A DNA stretch of 41,195 bases from Chlorobaculum sp. (GTDB lineage: Bacteria > Bacteroidota > Chlorobiia > Chlorobiales > Chlorobiaceae), in contig JAAXXD010000013.1 of assembly GCA_013334655.1 (NCBI GenBank), forward strand, positions 1-41,195, read 5' to 3'. Shown here in pieces: positions 1 through 9,604 of the stretch (the stretch's first letter is position 1; each line of letters opens with the position of its first letter). Below the pieces are notes generated by a model, which saw only the letters and a list, made by a program, of their open reading frames with translations, searched no databases and was not told where the DNA came from. The position numbers were made by a program, and so were the translations under genes.

Positions 1-31
1 GTCCTTTGTTTGAGTTGTAGCAAAGTAGTAA

Positions 32-150
32 GTGCAACGCACAGCGCTATGCTTCGGAAAAAGGGGCAAAAGGACTACTTAACGATTTACCATATCCGTT
101 ATGTGGAGAGGTTTGCAGTGATTCAAGCGTACTGCAAAATCAGATACTAC
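32..150 (-). promoter_or_regulatory. Upstream control region of an off-window gene, near copy of the PEP-CTERM gene leader
   Basis: This block closely matches 15083-15200, which lies upstream of the PEP-CTERM gene. Both contain the dyad TTTGCAGT-N11-ACTGCAAA (here 112-138). Both also contain the stretch around AAAGGACTACT(T/G)AACGATTTACC and a run of C/T reading CCCCTTTTTTCCGAAG on the minus strand. The window begins with GTCCTTTGTTT, which in the second copy directly precedes the ATG of the PEP-CTERM gene. I infer that a related, probably PEP-CTERM, gene starts just left of the window on the minus strand. The dyad could be an activator site; no sigma-54 -24/-12 box was recognised. Confidence 0.6.
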
Positions 151-621
151 TACAATCTGATATAAAAGCCTGGGAGCATCAATTATCCCCGAGGATGGGG
201 ACGAACGCATGTTGGTGCTGCAAGCTGTACTACTTCTTTGAACTACCGAACAGTTACTTCGAACTTCAAATACTACTGGTACTGCCTGAACTGCGTTTTA
301 TTTGATTGGTGGAGATAGGAATTTCAAGTAGAAATTTACCACGAGAGATTTTGAAAATCCAAATACACTATTTGAAAAATCGAAGATTCAGAAAATAAAT
401 TTTGCTAAAAATACGCATACGGTGTATTATTGCTGAGTATCTATATCATTGAGCAAAAGCACGTACCGCGCTCATACCGTCCACCTCGTCCCCACCCCGA
501 TTTTTCAGGAACGTAACGACATCCGCGCGGGGTTGGAGTCTGTGGTGTGTATCTTTGCGTGACGTGATAGGTGGGCGGCGTTCATTGCCGTCCGGGTGAG
601 CAAATTTTGGGAGAGAGTGTG
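151..621. other. Intergenic region upstream of ackA
   Basis: No coding region is supported here. The left part is AT-rich (about 300-450) and the part from 460 is GC-rich. A purine-rich ribosome-binding site, GGGAGAG, lies at 609-615 just before the ackA start. No riboswitch or clear promoter was recognised. Confidence 0.5.
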
Positions 622-1809
622 ATGAAGCCTGTGATTACGATTCTTGCGGTCAATACCGGTTCTTCGAGCATCAAGTTTTCGCTCTACGAGAGCGGGGAGC
701 GGGAGGAGCTGCTTTTTTCCGGGTCGCTGACACGCATCGGGTTGCCGGACGGACGCTTCTCCGTGACCGATGCCGAGGGGCGGTATATCGATTGCGTGCG
801 GGTTGAGGTGGCCGATCATGAGGCGGCGTGTCGGCAGGTATTCTCCTGGATCAAGGCTCACGGCCCCGGAATGCCCGACGCGGTAGGGCACCGGGTGGTG
901 CATGGCGGGCCTCGTCACACCGCGCCAGAAATGGTCACGCCCGAACTGCTCGACTCCATCGCCGAACTCGTCCCTTACGCTCCCGAACATCTTCCGCAGG
1001 CGCTGAATGCCATCCGCTACGCCGCATCCGGGTTGCCCGGCGTGTTTCAGGTCGCCTGCTTCGACACCGCTTTCCACAGCACCATGCCTGCCATCGCGAA
1101 GCTCTGCCCCATCCCGGAAGAGTTCCGGCGCGAGGGGGTGCAGCGCTACGGCTTTCACGGCCTCTCTTATCAGTACATCCTCAATGAGCTGAAGGCGCAG
1201 GGCGATCCGCTGGCCAGCAAAGGGCGCGTGATCCTCGCGCATCTCGGTCACGGCGCGAGCATGGCGGCGGTGCTCGACGGGCGGAGCGTCGAGACGACGA
1301 TGGGCTTCTCGCCTGCGGGTGGCCTCGTGATGAGCACGCGGACGGGCGACCTCGATCCGGGCGTGGCGCTCTTCCTCTTGCAGCAGGGGCACCTTGATGC
1401 CGCCGGATTGCGGGACATGGTGAACAAAAAGTCCGGCCTGCTCGGTGTGTCGGGCCTGAGCGACGACATGCGCGACTTGCTGGAAGCTGAAGCGGACAAT
1501 CCGCAGGCGCATCTGGCCGTGGAGCTGTTCTGCTACTCCGCCCGCAAGCACATCGGCGCACTCGTGGCGGCGCTCGGCGGTCTCGACATGATCGTCTTCA
1601 CCGGCGGCATTGGTCTGCACTCACCCGAAATCCGCGAGCGCATTTGCTCCGGCCTCGAATTCCTCGGTGTCAGGCTCGATGAGCAAAAAAATATGAACCG
1701 TCACGGAATCATTTCGACGGATGAGAGCCAGGTTGTCGTCAGAGTTATGGAAACGAATGAAGAGGTAATGATTGTTAGAGAAACGAGAAGTGTTCTTGAA
1801 GTTGGTTGA
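622..1809 (+). CDS. ackA: Acetate kinase
   Basis: Interconverts acetyl phosphate plus ADP and acetate plus ATP in the cytoplasm. The 395-residue length fits the family. The N-terminus carries the ASKHA phosphate-binding motif AVNTGSSSIKF. The central GHRVVHGG region, the RYGFHGLSY signature and the C-terminal FTGGIG motif are all present. The ATG at 622 is preferred to an upstream in-frame ATG at 571 because homology begins there and GGGAGAG precedes it; a GTG at 619 is also possible. The next gene is phosphoketolase on the same strand, whose product acetyl phosphate is this enzyme's substrate, so the pair likely makes ATP from sugar phosphates. A 260-base gap separates them, so an internal promoter is possible. 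Confidence 0.96.
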   Translation: MKPVITILAVNTGSSSIKFSLYESGEREELLFSGSLTRIGLPDGRFSVTDAEGRYIDCVRVEVADHEAACRQVFSWIKAHGPGMPDAVGHRVVHGGPRHTAPEMVTPELLDSIAELVPYAPEHLPQALNAIRYAASGLPGVFQVACFDTAFHSTMPAIAKLCPIPEEFRREGVQRYGFHGLSYQYILNELKAQGDPLASKGRVILAHLGHGASMAAVLDGRSVETTMGFSPAGGLVMSTRTGDLDPGVALFLLQQGHLDAAGLRDMVNKKSGLLGVSGLSDDMRDLLEAEADNPQAHLAVELFCYSARKHIGALVAALGGLDMIVFTGGIGLHSPEIRERICSGLEFLGVRLDEQKNMNRHGIISTDESQVVVRVMETNEEVMIVRETRSVLEVG

Positions 1810-2071
1810 CTGTGATGCCGATATGGTGTGGTTACCGGTTTGGCAATGAACAGTGTGTGAAGGGATTGGGCTGAAGCCCTGGATTCATTATGATTATCTC
1901 GCCACGTTTCGAAAGTTTTTGCGACGGGGCGAATGAATGCAAGAGTAAAAAGGTGGAAGCCCAGACTCCCACTCTGACAGCATTGGGGACTGGACTCGGA
2001 TTGAGAAATTAAACGGATGATCCGGAAGATTGCCGGATTGTTCTGACCTTTGAAATGAAAAGAAACAATTG

Positions 2072-4444
2072 ATGACAGAACAACATACTCCGCTTTCCGA
2101 ACGAGAACTTGCACTGATGAACGCTTACTGGCGGGCGGCAAACTATCTCTCCGTCGGCCAGATCTACCTGATGGACAACCCGCTTCTGAAGCAGCCGCTC
2201 TCGAAACAGCATATCAAGCCCCGCCTGCTCGGCCACTGGGGCACCACTCCCGGCCTCAATTTCATCTACGTGCATCTGAACCGCATTATCCGCAACCGCG
2301 ATCTCGACATTGTCTATATCGCCGGGCCGGGGCATGGCGGGCCTGCGCTGGTGGCGAATGTGTGGCTGGAGGGGACGTACAGCGAGTACTATCCCGACGT
2401 GTCGTTCGACGAGGCGGGCATGAAGCGGCTCTTCCGGCAGTTCTCCTTTCCCGGCGGCATTCCGAGCCACGTCGCGCCGGAGACGCCGGGGTCGATCCAC
2501 GAGGGCGGCGAACTCGGTTACTCCATCGCGCACGCTTATGGTGCAGTATTCGACAATCCCGATCTCGTCACGGCCTGCGTGATCGGCGACGGCGAGGCGG
2601 AGACCGGGCCGCTCGCGACGGCGTGGCACAGCAACAAGTTTCTGAACCCGAAGCGCGACGGCGCGGTGCTGCCGATTCTGCACCTGAACGGTTACAAGAT
2701 CGCCAATCCGACGGTGCTGTCGCGCATTTCGCATGACGAGCTGGAGAAGCTCATGATCGGCTACGGCTACACGCCGTACTTCGTCGAGGGGGATGACCCG
2801 GCGACGATGCATCAGGCGATGGCTGCCACAATGGATCGCTGTTTCGACGAGATCGCCGAAATCCAGCGCCGGGCGAGGGTCGATGGCGTGAGCGAGCGGC
2901 CCCGCTGGCCGATGATCGTCTTCCGTTCGCCGAAAGGGTGGACGGGGCCGAAGGTGGTTGACGGCAAACCCGCCGAGGGGAACTGGCGCTCGCATCAGGT
3001 GCCCTTCAGCACGGTGCGCGACAATCCGGAGCACATGGCGCTGCTCGAATCGTGGCTGAAGAGCTACCGCGCCGAGGAGCTGTTCACGTCCGACGGTGTA
3101 TTGCTGCCGGAGTTGCAGGCGCTCGCTCCGAAGGGGCAGAAGCGCATGGGCGACATTCCGCACGCCAACGGCGGTCTCTTGCTCAAGGAGCTGCACATGC
3201 CCGATTTCCACGACTACGCCATCGACGTGCCGAAGCCCGGCGTAGTTGAGGTCGAGTCGCCCAAGCCGATGGCCCGCTTCCTGCGCGACATCATGAAGAT
3301 GAACGAAAAGAGCGCCAACTTCCGCGTTTTCGGCCCGGATGAGACCGCCTCGAACCGACTCGGCGACCTCTTCGACGAGACCGACCGCACCTGGATGGCA
3401 GAGACGCTGCCGAGCGACGATCATCTCTCGCGTGATGGCCGCGTGATGGAGATTCTTTCGGAGCACACCTGTCAAGGGTGGCTCGAAGGGTATCTGCTTA
3501 CGGGCCGCCACGGCTTCTTCTCCTGCTACGAGGCCTTCATTCACATCATCGACTCGATGTTCAATCAGCACGCCAAGTGGCTCAAGGTAACCGACACCGA
3601 AATCCCGTGGCGGCGGCCCATCGCCTCGCTGAACTACTTCCTGACTTCGCACGTGTGGAGGCAGGATCACAACGGCTTTTCGCATCAGGATCCGGGCTTC
3701 ATCGACCACGTGGTCAACAAGAAGTCGAGCGTGATCCGCGTCTATCTGCCGCCGGACGCCAACACGCTGCTCTCGATCACGAATCACTGCCTGCGCTCAC
3801 GAAACTACATCAACGTCATCGTTGCGGGCAAGCAGCCCGAGTGGCAGTGGCTCGACATGGAGTCAGCCGTCCGCCACTGCACCAGCGGCATCGGCATCTG
3901 GGAATGGGCCTCCAGCGACGCGGGGGGCGAGCCGGACGTGGTGATGGCCTGCGCGGGCGACGTGCCGACGCTCGAAACGCTGGCGGCGGTGAAGATTCTG
4001 CGCAACCTCGCGCCGGAGCTGAAGATCAGGGTGGTCAACGTGGTCGATCTCATGACCCTGCAACCAAAGGAGGAGCATCCCCACGGCCTCGCCGACCGCG
4101 ATTTCGACGATCTGTTCACCGCCGACAAGCCGGTCATCTTCGCCTATCACGGCTATCCGTGGCTGATCCACCGCCTCACCTACCGCCGCACCAACCATCC
4201 GAACCTGCACGTGCGCGGCTACAAGGAGGAGGGCACGACGACTACGCCGTTTGACATGGTGGTGATGAACGACCTCGACCGTTTCCACCTCGTCGCCGAC
4301 GTCGTCAACCGCGTGGAGAGTCTGAGGCCACAGGCAGCGTACATCAAACAATACATCCGCGACCGCCTGATCGAGCACAAGGAGTACATCAGGAAGTATG
4401 GTGAAGATATGCCGGAAGTGAGGAATTGGAAGTGGGAGGATTGA
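2072..4444 (+). CDS. xfp: Xylulose-5-phosphate/fructose-6-phosphate phosphoketolase
   Basis: Thiamine-diphosphate enzyme that splits xylulose 5-phosphate (often also fructose 6-phosphate) with phosphate, giving acetyl phosphate and glyceraldehyde 3-phosphate (or erythrose 4-phosphate). At 790 residues it matches the family length. Visible signatures are GHGGPA near residue 90, the ThDP-binding GDGEAETG motif near 175, LTGRHGFF near 470 and FSHQDPGF near 535. The start could be TTG 2069 or ATG 2072; the ATG is more likely. It follows ackA, and the pairing argues for conversion of acetyl phosphate to acetate with ATP gain. A strong hairpin follows the stop. Confidence 0.96.
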   Translation: MTEQHTPLSERELALMNAYWRAANYLSVGQIYLMDNPLLKQPLSKQHIKPRLLGHWGTTPGLNFIYVHLNRIIRNRDLDIVYIAGPGHGGPALVANVWLEGTYSEYYPDVSFDEAGMKRLFRQFSFPGGIPSHVAPETPGSIHEGGELGYSIAHAYGAVFDNPDLVTACVIGDGEAETGPLATAWHSNKFLNPKRDGAVLPILHLNGYKIANPTVLSRISHDELEKLMIGYGYTPYFVEGDDPATMHQAMAATMDRCFDEIAEIQRRARVDGVSERPRWPMIVFRSPKGWTGPKVVDGKPAEGNWRSHQVPFSTVRDNPEHMALLESWLKSYRAEELFTSDGVLLPELQALAPKGQKRMGDIPHANGGLLLKELHMPDFHDYAIDVPKPGVVEVESPKPMARFLRDIMKMNEKSANFRVFGPDETASNRLGDLFDETDRTWMAETLPSDDHLSRDGRVMEILSEHTCQGWLEGYLLTGRHGFFSCYEAFIHIIDSMFNQHAKWLKVTDTEIPWRRPIASLNYFLTSHVWRQDHNGFSHQDPGFIDHVVNKKSSVIRVYLPPDANTLLSITNHCLRSRNYINVIVAGKQPEWQWLDMESAVRHCTSGIGIWEWASSDAGGEPDVVMACAGDVPTLETLAAVKILRNLAPELKIRVVNVVDLMTLQPKEEHPHGLADRDFDDLFTADKPVIFAYHGYPWLIHRLTYRRTNHPNLHVRGYKEEGTTTTPFDMVVMNDLDRFHLVADVVNRVESLRPQAAYIKQYIRDRLIEHKEYIRKYGEDMPEVRNWKWED

Positions 4445-4457
4445 TATGATATGATGA

Positions 4458-4487
4458 AACAGCGTCCCGACTTGTCGGGACGCTGTT
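4458..4487 (+). terminator. Hairpin terminator after xfp
   Basis: A perfect 14-bp stem (AACAGCGTCCCGAC with GTCGGGACGCTGTT) around a two-base centre begins 13 bases after the xfp stop. No long T-run follows, so termination may be imperfect, but position and stability fit an operon end. Confidence 0.7.
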
Positions 4488-4526
4488 GTGTATTGGGGGG
4501 CTGTTTATGGATTCTGTTTCGTCTGG

Positions 4527-5855
4527 GTCTGTCCAGCAAACTGTGTAAACGGCCATTTTCAAATTGGAATCCTCCCCTTGAATTTAATCGAAAATACGTT
4601 CAGCACCGCGCCCCAGTTCTGGATTGGCATCGTCCATTTTTAGGCGATGTTCTGCATGGCAAGATACATCAGTTTCAGGATCGATTCGTCGTTCGGAAAT
4701 GATCCCTTGGTTTTGAGCACTTTGCGCAACGAGCGGTTCAGTGATTCGATGGCGTTGGTCGTGTACATGACCTTCCGTATCTCTGCCTGATAGGCGAAAA
4801 ACGGCGTAATGTACTCCCGATGATTTCGCCACAGCTTGCTGATCGTGGCGTATTTTCCATCTCATTTCTCGCCGAATGCTTGCAGGTTCAGCTCCGCAGC
4901 CTCGACGGTTGATGCGCCGTAAATCGTTTTCAGATCGGCACAGAGCTCTTTGCGATCTTTCCACGACACATACTTCGTCGAGTTGCGCGCCATGTGCACG
5001 ATGCAGAGCTGCACCTCGGTCTCCGGGAACACGGCACCAATGGCTTCGGGAAAGCCGACCAGCCCGTCAACGGCGGCAATCAGGATGTCCTGAACCCCAC
5101 GGTTTTTCAGCTCGGTCATGACGCCGAGCCAGAATTTGGCCCCTTCATTCTGCGAAATCCACATGCCGAGAAGTTCTTTCTGACCTTCCATCGTGATGCC
5201 AAGCGCCAGATAGACCGCTTTGTTGCTCACTCAACCCTCCTGACGACCCTTGACGACGATGCAGTCGAAGTAGGCAAGCGCGTAGAGGTGATCGAGCGGG
5301 CGGCTCTGCCAGGCGCGCACATCGTCGAGCACCGCGTCGGTCACAGTGCTGATCAGCGCTTCGGAGACCTCGACCTGGTACAGCTCTTCGAGCATCGTCT
5401 GCATGTCGCGCACGCTCATGCCGCGGGCGTACATGGCCAGAATTTTTTCATCGAATCCCTTGAAGCGAGTCTGGCGCTTGCCGATTAACTGCGGTTCAAA
5501 TCTGCCGTTACGGTCACGAGGCGGCTGGATTTCGAACTGATCCTGATCGACGATGATGGTTTTGCTGCCGCGTCCGTTGCGGCTGTTGCCGTTGTTCGGC
5601 TCGACGGGCCGGTGCTTGCGATAGCCGAGGTGCGCGTCCATTTCAGCGTCGAGCACCATTTCGATGAAGCGCTTTTTGATTTGGTCGTACAGCCCGCTCT
5701 TGTTGAACAGGGCTTTCAGGTCACCGTTTTCACGCAGTAGTTGCTTGATCATCTCGCCCGCAACATCCGGTGTTTTTTCTTGCTTTCTGTCCATAGTTGT
5801 CCTCCGTTTTGGTTGAGGGGAATCTATGACCATTTACACAGTTTGTTGAACAGAC
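4527..5855 (-). mobile_element. IS256-family insertion sequence, defunct
   Basis: Terminal inverted repeats run inward from 4527 and 5855. The shared core is GTCTGT(T/C)CA(A/G)CAAACTGTG, continuing TAAA(T/C)GG(T/C)CAT. The single gene inside is a mutator-type transposase on the minus strand, broken by stops. Flanks read TTCGTCTGG (4518-4526) and TTCGTCCTG (5856-5864), which may be an eroded target duplication of the 8-9 bases typical of this family. The element sits right after the xfp terminator and does not interrupt a recognisable gene. Confidence 0.88.
4559..5794 (-). pseudogene. IS256/mutator-type transposase with three in-frame stops
   Basis: The frame runs from ATG 5794, preceded by an AGGAGG-like site, to a stop at 4559-4561 without any frameshift. 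It is broken by TGA at 5231-5233 (expected Arg in the EGRVSNKAVY region), TGA at 4862-4864 (expected Trp in GEKWDGKY) and TAA at 4640-4642 (expected Lys before KWTMPIQNWG). All recognisable transposase_mut blocks remain: YRKHRPVEPNNGNSRNGR, YALAYFDCIVVKGR, DILIAAVDGLVGFPEAI, CIVHMARNSTKYVSWKDRK and YTTNAIESLNRSLRKV. The catalytic DDE positions therefore look retained but cannot be joined in one protein. Point decay rather than rearrangement suggests inactivation after insertion. Confidence 0.9.
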
Positions 5856-6659
5856 TTCGTCCTGTCGTAACTGAAAACCTGTTTTGCAAATGGAATCATC
5901 TCAAAGAACATGGATATTCGGGGCAAAGCAGCACTCCGTGGACGGTACGAAATCGGAAATGTTGCAAATTACTGTTTTTAGAGGTGCTCGCAATTGATCG
6001 TCGAACAAGCCAAGTGGATTGATGTTTTTCATTGCAGTACGTTCTGCTTGATGGGCACAGCGTAAGATATTAATATTTAATAATTTAGTCGAACGTGACT
6101 CGATATATTTCTATAGGTTGTATCGCTGCCGACTTTTTAGAGATGCCCATTTAAGCCAAAAGGCCCCCCGGCAAACTACGCCAACGAAAGCCATACATTG
6201 AGCATCATCGCCTCGATCAACCCCCACGCAACTCCCCACCGATGACGACAGCGCGACCCGATTCTGCTCGCGATAAAACACATAATTTTTTCTGCCAAGA
6301 AGAGGTCTTCTTAAAAATTGCTTGCAAAAGACATCATAATTACGTAAATAACAATCGTGAATACTGAGAGACTACGGGCGTCTGCTACTCACAGCGGAAG
6401 CAGCAGGCATCGTTCATAAACGCTGACGATGTGACCACTGAAGCCTCAGGCTTGCCCGTCGTGACGCTTTTTGTATACCGGGCTTGCAATGAACACCTGA
6501 TTATTCGAACGGGCAGCGCTTCTTTGCTTCGTTGAGTTATTTATCTGGACATCGGGCAATTGTTGCCTTGAACATATATCGCTCAGCGTCTGGATAAGGG
6601 TTTTCGTTTTTCGATACCTGTTTCAAAAATGTTTCCAAACAATAAACCGGAGATGAATC
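5856..6659. other. Non-coding region upstream of the propeller-like gene
   Basis: About 800 bases without a supported gene. Short ORFs here have no recognisable motif. A small palindrome, AAGCCTCAGGCTT, lies at 6441-6453. The ribosome-binding site CCGGAGATGA lies just upstream of the ATG at 6660. Composition varies, with AT-rich stretches near 6065-6110 and 6280-6350. Confidence 0.4.
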
Positions 6660-8684
6660 ATGCTGACAACAATTGCCGAGAATCTGGGCGCTGCAATCGG
6701 CAGCAAGTATTTGCCGAACACCAATCAGCTTCTCTTTACCGAGTATTCGAAAGGCGCTCTTAGCGTGCTGGATCTTGTCGCGCCGTCCACAGGCACCGTT
6801 TCATCGGGTACGACGATTATCAAGGGCACCTGGATTTTTGACTGCGAAACAGGTACGCTCGGAGGCGATATGACCAATATCTACGATATCTGGTGGGAAC
6901 AGATCGATAACGTCAAAAGACAGATCGTGCCGATGGCCGGGGTTGGTATCATCAATCTCGGGCCGGTCGATTTCAATCTGTTGACGCCCGCCGTTTTGCA
7001 GTCTCTCTCTTACGGTTCGACTCCGATTCCCGGCAACAACGATGCCACCAACCAGCTGACGGTAAACGATGTGTTCGCGGTACGCACAAAGTCCGGTAAC
7101 ATCGCCAAGATCAAGGTTTTGCAGTATGGCTACGACCTCAAGATAGAGTGGGTGACCTACAAGTTCGCTTCGCCGTACCATACCATCGGAACGGGCTATG
7201 CCACACCGGAGGATGTCGTGACCAGCGCCAATGGACTGACGGCATACGTGACGGAACGAACCGGATCGCTGGTGAGGGTTGCCTTGAACAATGCGAACCG
7301 GGCCGCCGCGACGGTTATCGCCGCCGGTTTGCAGGCACCGCACCAGATGTGCCTCGACGAGCAGCACAATCAGATATTCGTGGTCGAATTCGCCAATCCG
7401 GGGCGACTGATCCAGATCGATCTGAACACGAACAAGCAGAAAGTTCTCCTCAACGGCCTGAGCAACGCCATAGGTCTGCTCGTGTCGAGCGATCTCGCCT
7501 ACGCCTATATCAGCGAGCAGTCGGGTGGCGGAAAGGTGACGAAGTACTCGCTTCAGGGGAAGGCCCCGGTTGTGCTCGCTACCGGGCTGACCAATCCGTT
7601 CTTCCTCACCTGGGCCGATGCGTCGAAATCCTCTTTCTTCGTTGCCGAACGTGATCCGGCAAACCGCGTGACGCTGCTCAAGACCGAACTGGGCGCAGGC
7701 AACGCCGTTCAGGTTGTCACCGGCACGGGAGCGCGCCCGTCGAGCGTGGCGTGCGTTGGCGCTTCGCAACTTCTGGTCTGCTGCGATACCATGATCCAGA
7801 AGACCGATATTCTTTCGGGAATTTCATTGCCCACAGGTCTTTTCAAGGGAATCGGACTCGTCCCCTGGAATCTTGTCACCGCCGCAGGTTACGCTGATAC
7901 CACCACGCAGCCTGTATACCCATACCAGTTCGCAAAAAATTCACCATTCGGTGGAGTTCTTTCCTTGCAGTTCAATCATCCACTTGCATCGCAGCAAGGC
8001 GTAAAGTATTACAGGGTACTGGTGGATGCGACTCCAAGAATGGATACCTGGTGGGATCTCAAGCTCAATACGGCAAACGGGAAATATGAAATTCCGGTCG
8101 AATTCAAACCGGAGACCAAATGGGGTAAAGATGGATGTTATCTCATTCACCAGCCGGGCGTATTCTATATGAACAGCGATCTCGGGCTCATCATGAACAG
8201 CGTCTCGGTCGCGAACGGCAAGCGAGCGTTCACAATCGAATTTTATACAGACGCCGGAGTCAAGGTGCAGCAGCAGGTGGTGTATGTCATGATCGACAAC
8301 AACATCTGTACGGCGGCGATGGATATGCCGGAAATCGGAGGCGTTTACGCTACGACCGATTGCGGTATGCTCAAGTATAACAACGTTGCCGACAAGCTCT
8401 CGATCCGGTATGTCGCTTCTCATCCAACCCTTCAGGCAACCTACTCATGGCGCGTTGGCAGAGCTGGAAAGGGGCCGGTTCTTGGCGTGCCGGAGTGTTG
8501 CGTGGATGGTCAGGCGCAGCTCGCCCCATTTACCTTCCAGAAAGATGTGGGGGCTCTTCTGGGCGCTTGCACGAGCGCGGCGTTCTATGCGAGTGTTTAT
8601 GTCGCCGCCAGAGCGATCAACGGCTTCGGACGGCAGAGCCAGTATGACCGTTCGGTCACTATCGCATTTGCTCTGACGCACTGA
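6660..8684 (+). CDS. Large beta-propeller-like protein of unknown function
   Basis: A 674-residue protein starting at an ATG with a good GGAG site. Residues about 180-400 contain repeated strand-rich units resembling NHL/SMP-30-type propeller blades, for example GYATPEDVVTSANGLTAYV, LQAPHQMCLDEQHNQIFVV and LSNAIGLLVSSDLAYAYIS. These suggest a six- or seven-bladed propeller that reads values along a ligand or surface. The C-terminal part (about 420-674) has alternating beta segments with several Cys (CCVDGQ, CTAAMDM, TDCGMLKY). There is no signal peptide, membrane segment or catalytic motif that I recognise. It stands alone between an IS remnant and a dehydrogenase and ends with its own terminator. 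Function unknown. Confidence 0.75.
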   Translation: MLTTIAENLGAAIGSKYLPNTNQLLFTEYSKGALSVLDLVAPSTGTVSSGTTIIKGTWIFDCETGTLGGDMTNIYDIWWEQIDNVKRQIVPMAGVGIINLGPVDFNLLTPAVLQSLSYGSTPIPGNNDATNQLTVNDVFAVRTKSGNIAKIKVLQYGYDLKIEWVTYKFASPYHTIGTGYATPEDVVTSANGLTAYVTERTGSLVRVALNNANRAAATVIAAGLQAPHQMCLDEQHNQIFVVEFANPGRLIQIDLNTNKQKVLLNGLSNAIGLLVSSDLAYAYISEQSGGGKVTKYSLQGKAPVVLATGLTNPFFLTWADASKSSFFVAERDPANRVTLLKTELGAGNAVQVVTGTGARPSSVACVGASQLLVCCDTMIQKTDILSGISLPTGLFKGIGLVPWNLVTAAGYADTTTQPVYPYQFAKNSPFGGVLSLQFNHPLASQQGVKYYRVLVDATPRMDTWWDLKLNTANGKYEIPVEFKPETKWGKDGCYLIHQPGVFYMNSDLGLIMNSVSVANGKRAFTIEFYTDAGVKVQQQVVYVMIDNNICTAAMDMPEIGGVYATTDCGMLKYNNVADKLSIRYVASHPTLQATYSWRVGRAGKGPVLGVPECCVDGQAQLAPFTFQKDVGALLGACTSAAFYASVYVAARAINGFGRQSQYDRSVTIAFALTH

Positions 8685-8711
8685 CAGGCGTGAACCATTC
8701 CATCTGATGCC

Positions 8712-8748
8712 AAAGAGCCGCAATCTGTTTTCAGGATTGCGGCTCTTT
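8712..8748 (+). terminator. Strong hairpin terminator
   Basis: A 14-bp perfect stem (AAAGAGCCGCAATC with GATTGCGGCTCTTT) around a nine-base loop lies 28 bases after the propeller-like gene. The arm ends in TTT, consistent with intrinsic termination. It separates that gene from the following dehydrogenase. Confidence 0.85.
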
Positions 8749-8795
8749 GCGCTACCTTGAATCCGGTGATATTTCATAACCAACACTCACAAATG

Positions 8796-9539
8796 ATGAA
8801 AAACAAAATTGCACTGGTAACTGGCGCGAGCAGGGGGATTGGACGGGCTACGGCGAAGCTGCTGGCCGCCGAGGGGGCGGCGGTGGCCGTCAATTACTTC
8901 CAGAGCGAAAGCGCGGCTCGCGCCGTCGTCGATGAAATCACGCAGGCTGGTGGCAGGGCGCTGGCCGTCCGGGCGGATGCGCGTGACGAGGCGCAGGTTC
9001 GCGCGATGGTCGCTGATGTGGAGCAAAGCCTCGGGCCGGTCGATCTGCTTGTCGCCAATGCATCGATCGGCTTTCCCGTCAAACCCTTCACGCAGTTCGC
9101 TTGGGGCGAGTTCGAAGCCAAGCTCACCGGCGAGCTGAAGTCGATCTTTTTCTCTTGCCAGGCGGTGCTGCCTGGCATGATCGAGCGGAAATCGGGCAGC
9201 ATCATCGCCATTTCGAGCACCCTCTCGCGCCACTCCTCGCCGGGTTTCATCGCTCACTCGACGGCCAAATCGGGCCTCGACGCTTTCGTGCGCTCGCTTG
9301 CCGAGGAGGTCGGTCCCTTCGGCGTGCGCGTCAATGTGGTCGCCCCCGGCCTCACGCTCACCGACGCCACGGCCTGGCTGCCCGAGGAGCAGAAAGCGAT
9401 GATCGGCGAGATGGCACCGCTGAAGCGCGTCGCCCTCCCGGAAGACATCGCCGGAGTGGTGCTCGCCATCGCCTCCGACCACAGCCGTTTCGTGACCGGC
9501 TGCTACATCCCGGTCTCAGGAGGCTTGCTGATGCTGTAA
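8796..9539 (+). CDS. Short-chain dehydrogenase/reductase (FabG-like) with altered active site
   Basis: A 247-residue Rossmann protein. The nucleotide-binding TGASRGIG motif lies at residues 9-16, as in NADP(H)-dependent 3-oxoacyl reductases. Serine 140 (AISST) and Lys158 are present. The position four before the Lys, normally the catalytic Tyr of YxxxK, is His154 (HSTAK). The structural NNAG motif reads ANAS at 87-90. The rest of the fold, including the NVVAPG loop and the C-terminal SGG, is normal. It is therefore either a reductase with changed chemistry or a non-catalytic binder; an ordinary FabG role should not be assumed. Of two adjacent ATGs (8793 and 8796) the second fits the family start. 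Substrate unknown. Confidence 0.88.
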   Translation: MKNKIALVTGASRGIGRATAKLLAAEGAAVAVNYFQSESAARAVVDEITQAGGRALAVRADARDEAQVRAMVADVEQSLGPVDLLVANASIGFPVKPFTQFAWGEFEAKLTGELKSIFFSCQAVLPGMIERKSGSIIAISSTLSRHSSPGFIAHSTAKSGLDAFVRSLAEEVGPFGVRVNVVAPGLTLTDATAWLPEEQKAMIGEMAPLKRVALPEDIAGVVLAIASDHSRFVTGCYIPVSGGLLML

Positions 9540-9604
9540 CAGCGCAGGTGAGTATGCTTTCGGAGTTTGAATGGTATTGCTGCGATGTGGTTGAAAGTAC
9601 CATA

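Noticed and set aside
505-1620. Long minus-strand open frame opposite ackA
   Set aside because: It lies antisense to a clear acetate kinase gene and shows no domain; GC-rich codons produce such shadows.
2009-3787. 592-codon open frame opposite phosphoketolase
   Set aside because: Shadow of xfp: no recognisable motif, and the plus-strand protein is unmistakable.
4559-5794. Selenocysteine or other recoding of the transposase stops, given the SelD gene in the window
   Set aside because: Stops are TGA, TGA and TAA at positions expected to be Arg, Trp and Lys, and no SECIS-like hairpin is evident; decay is simpler.
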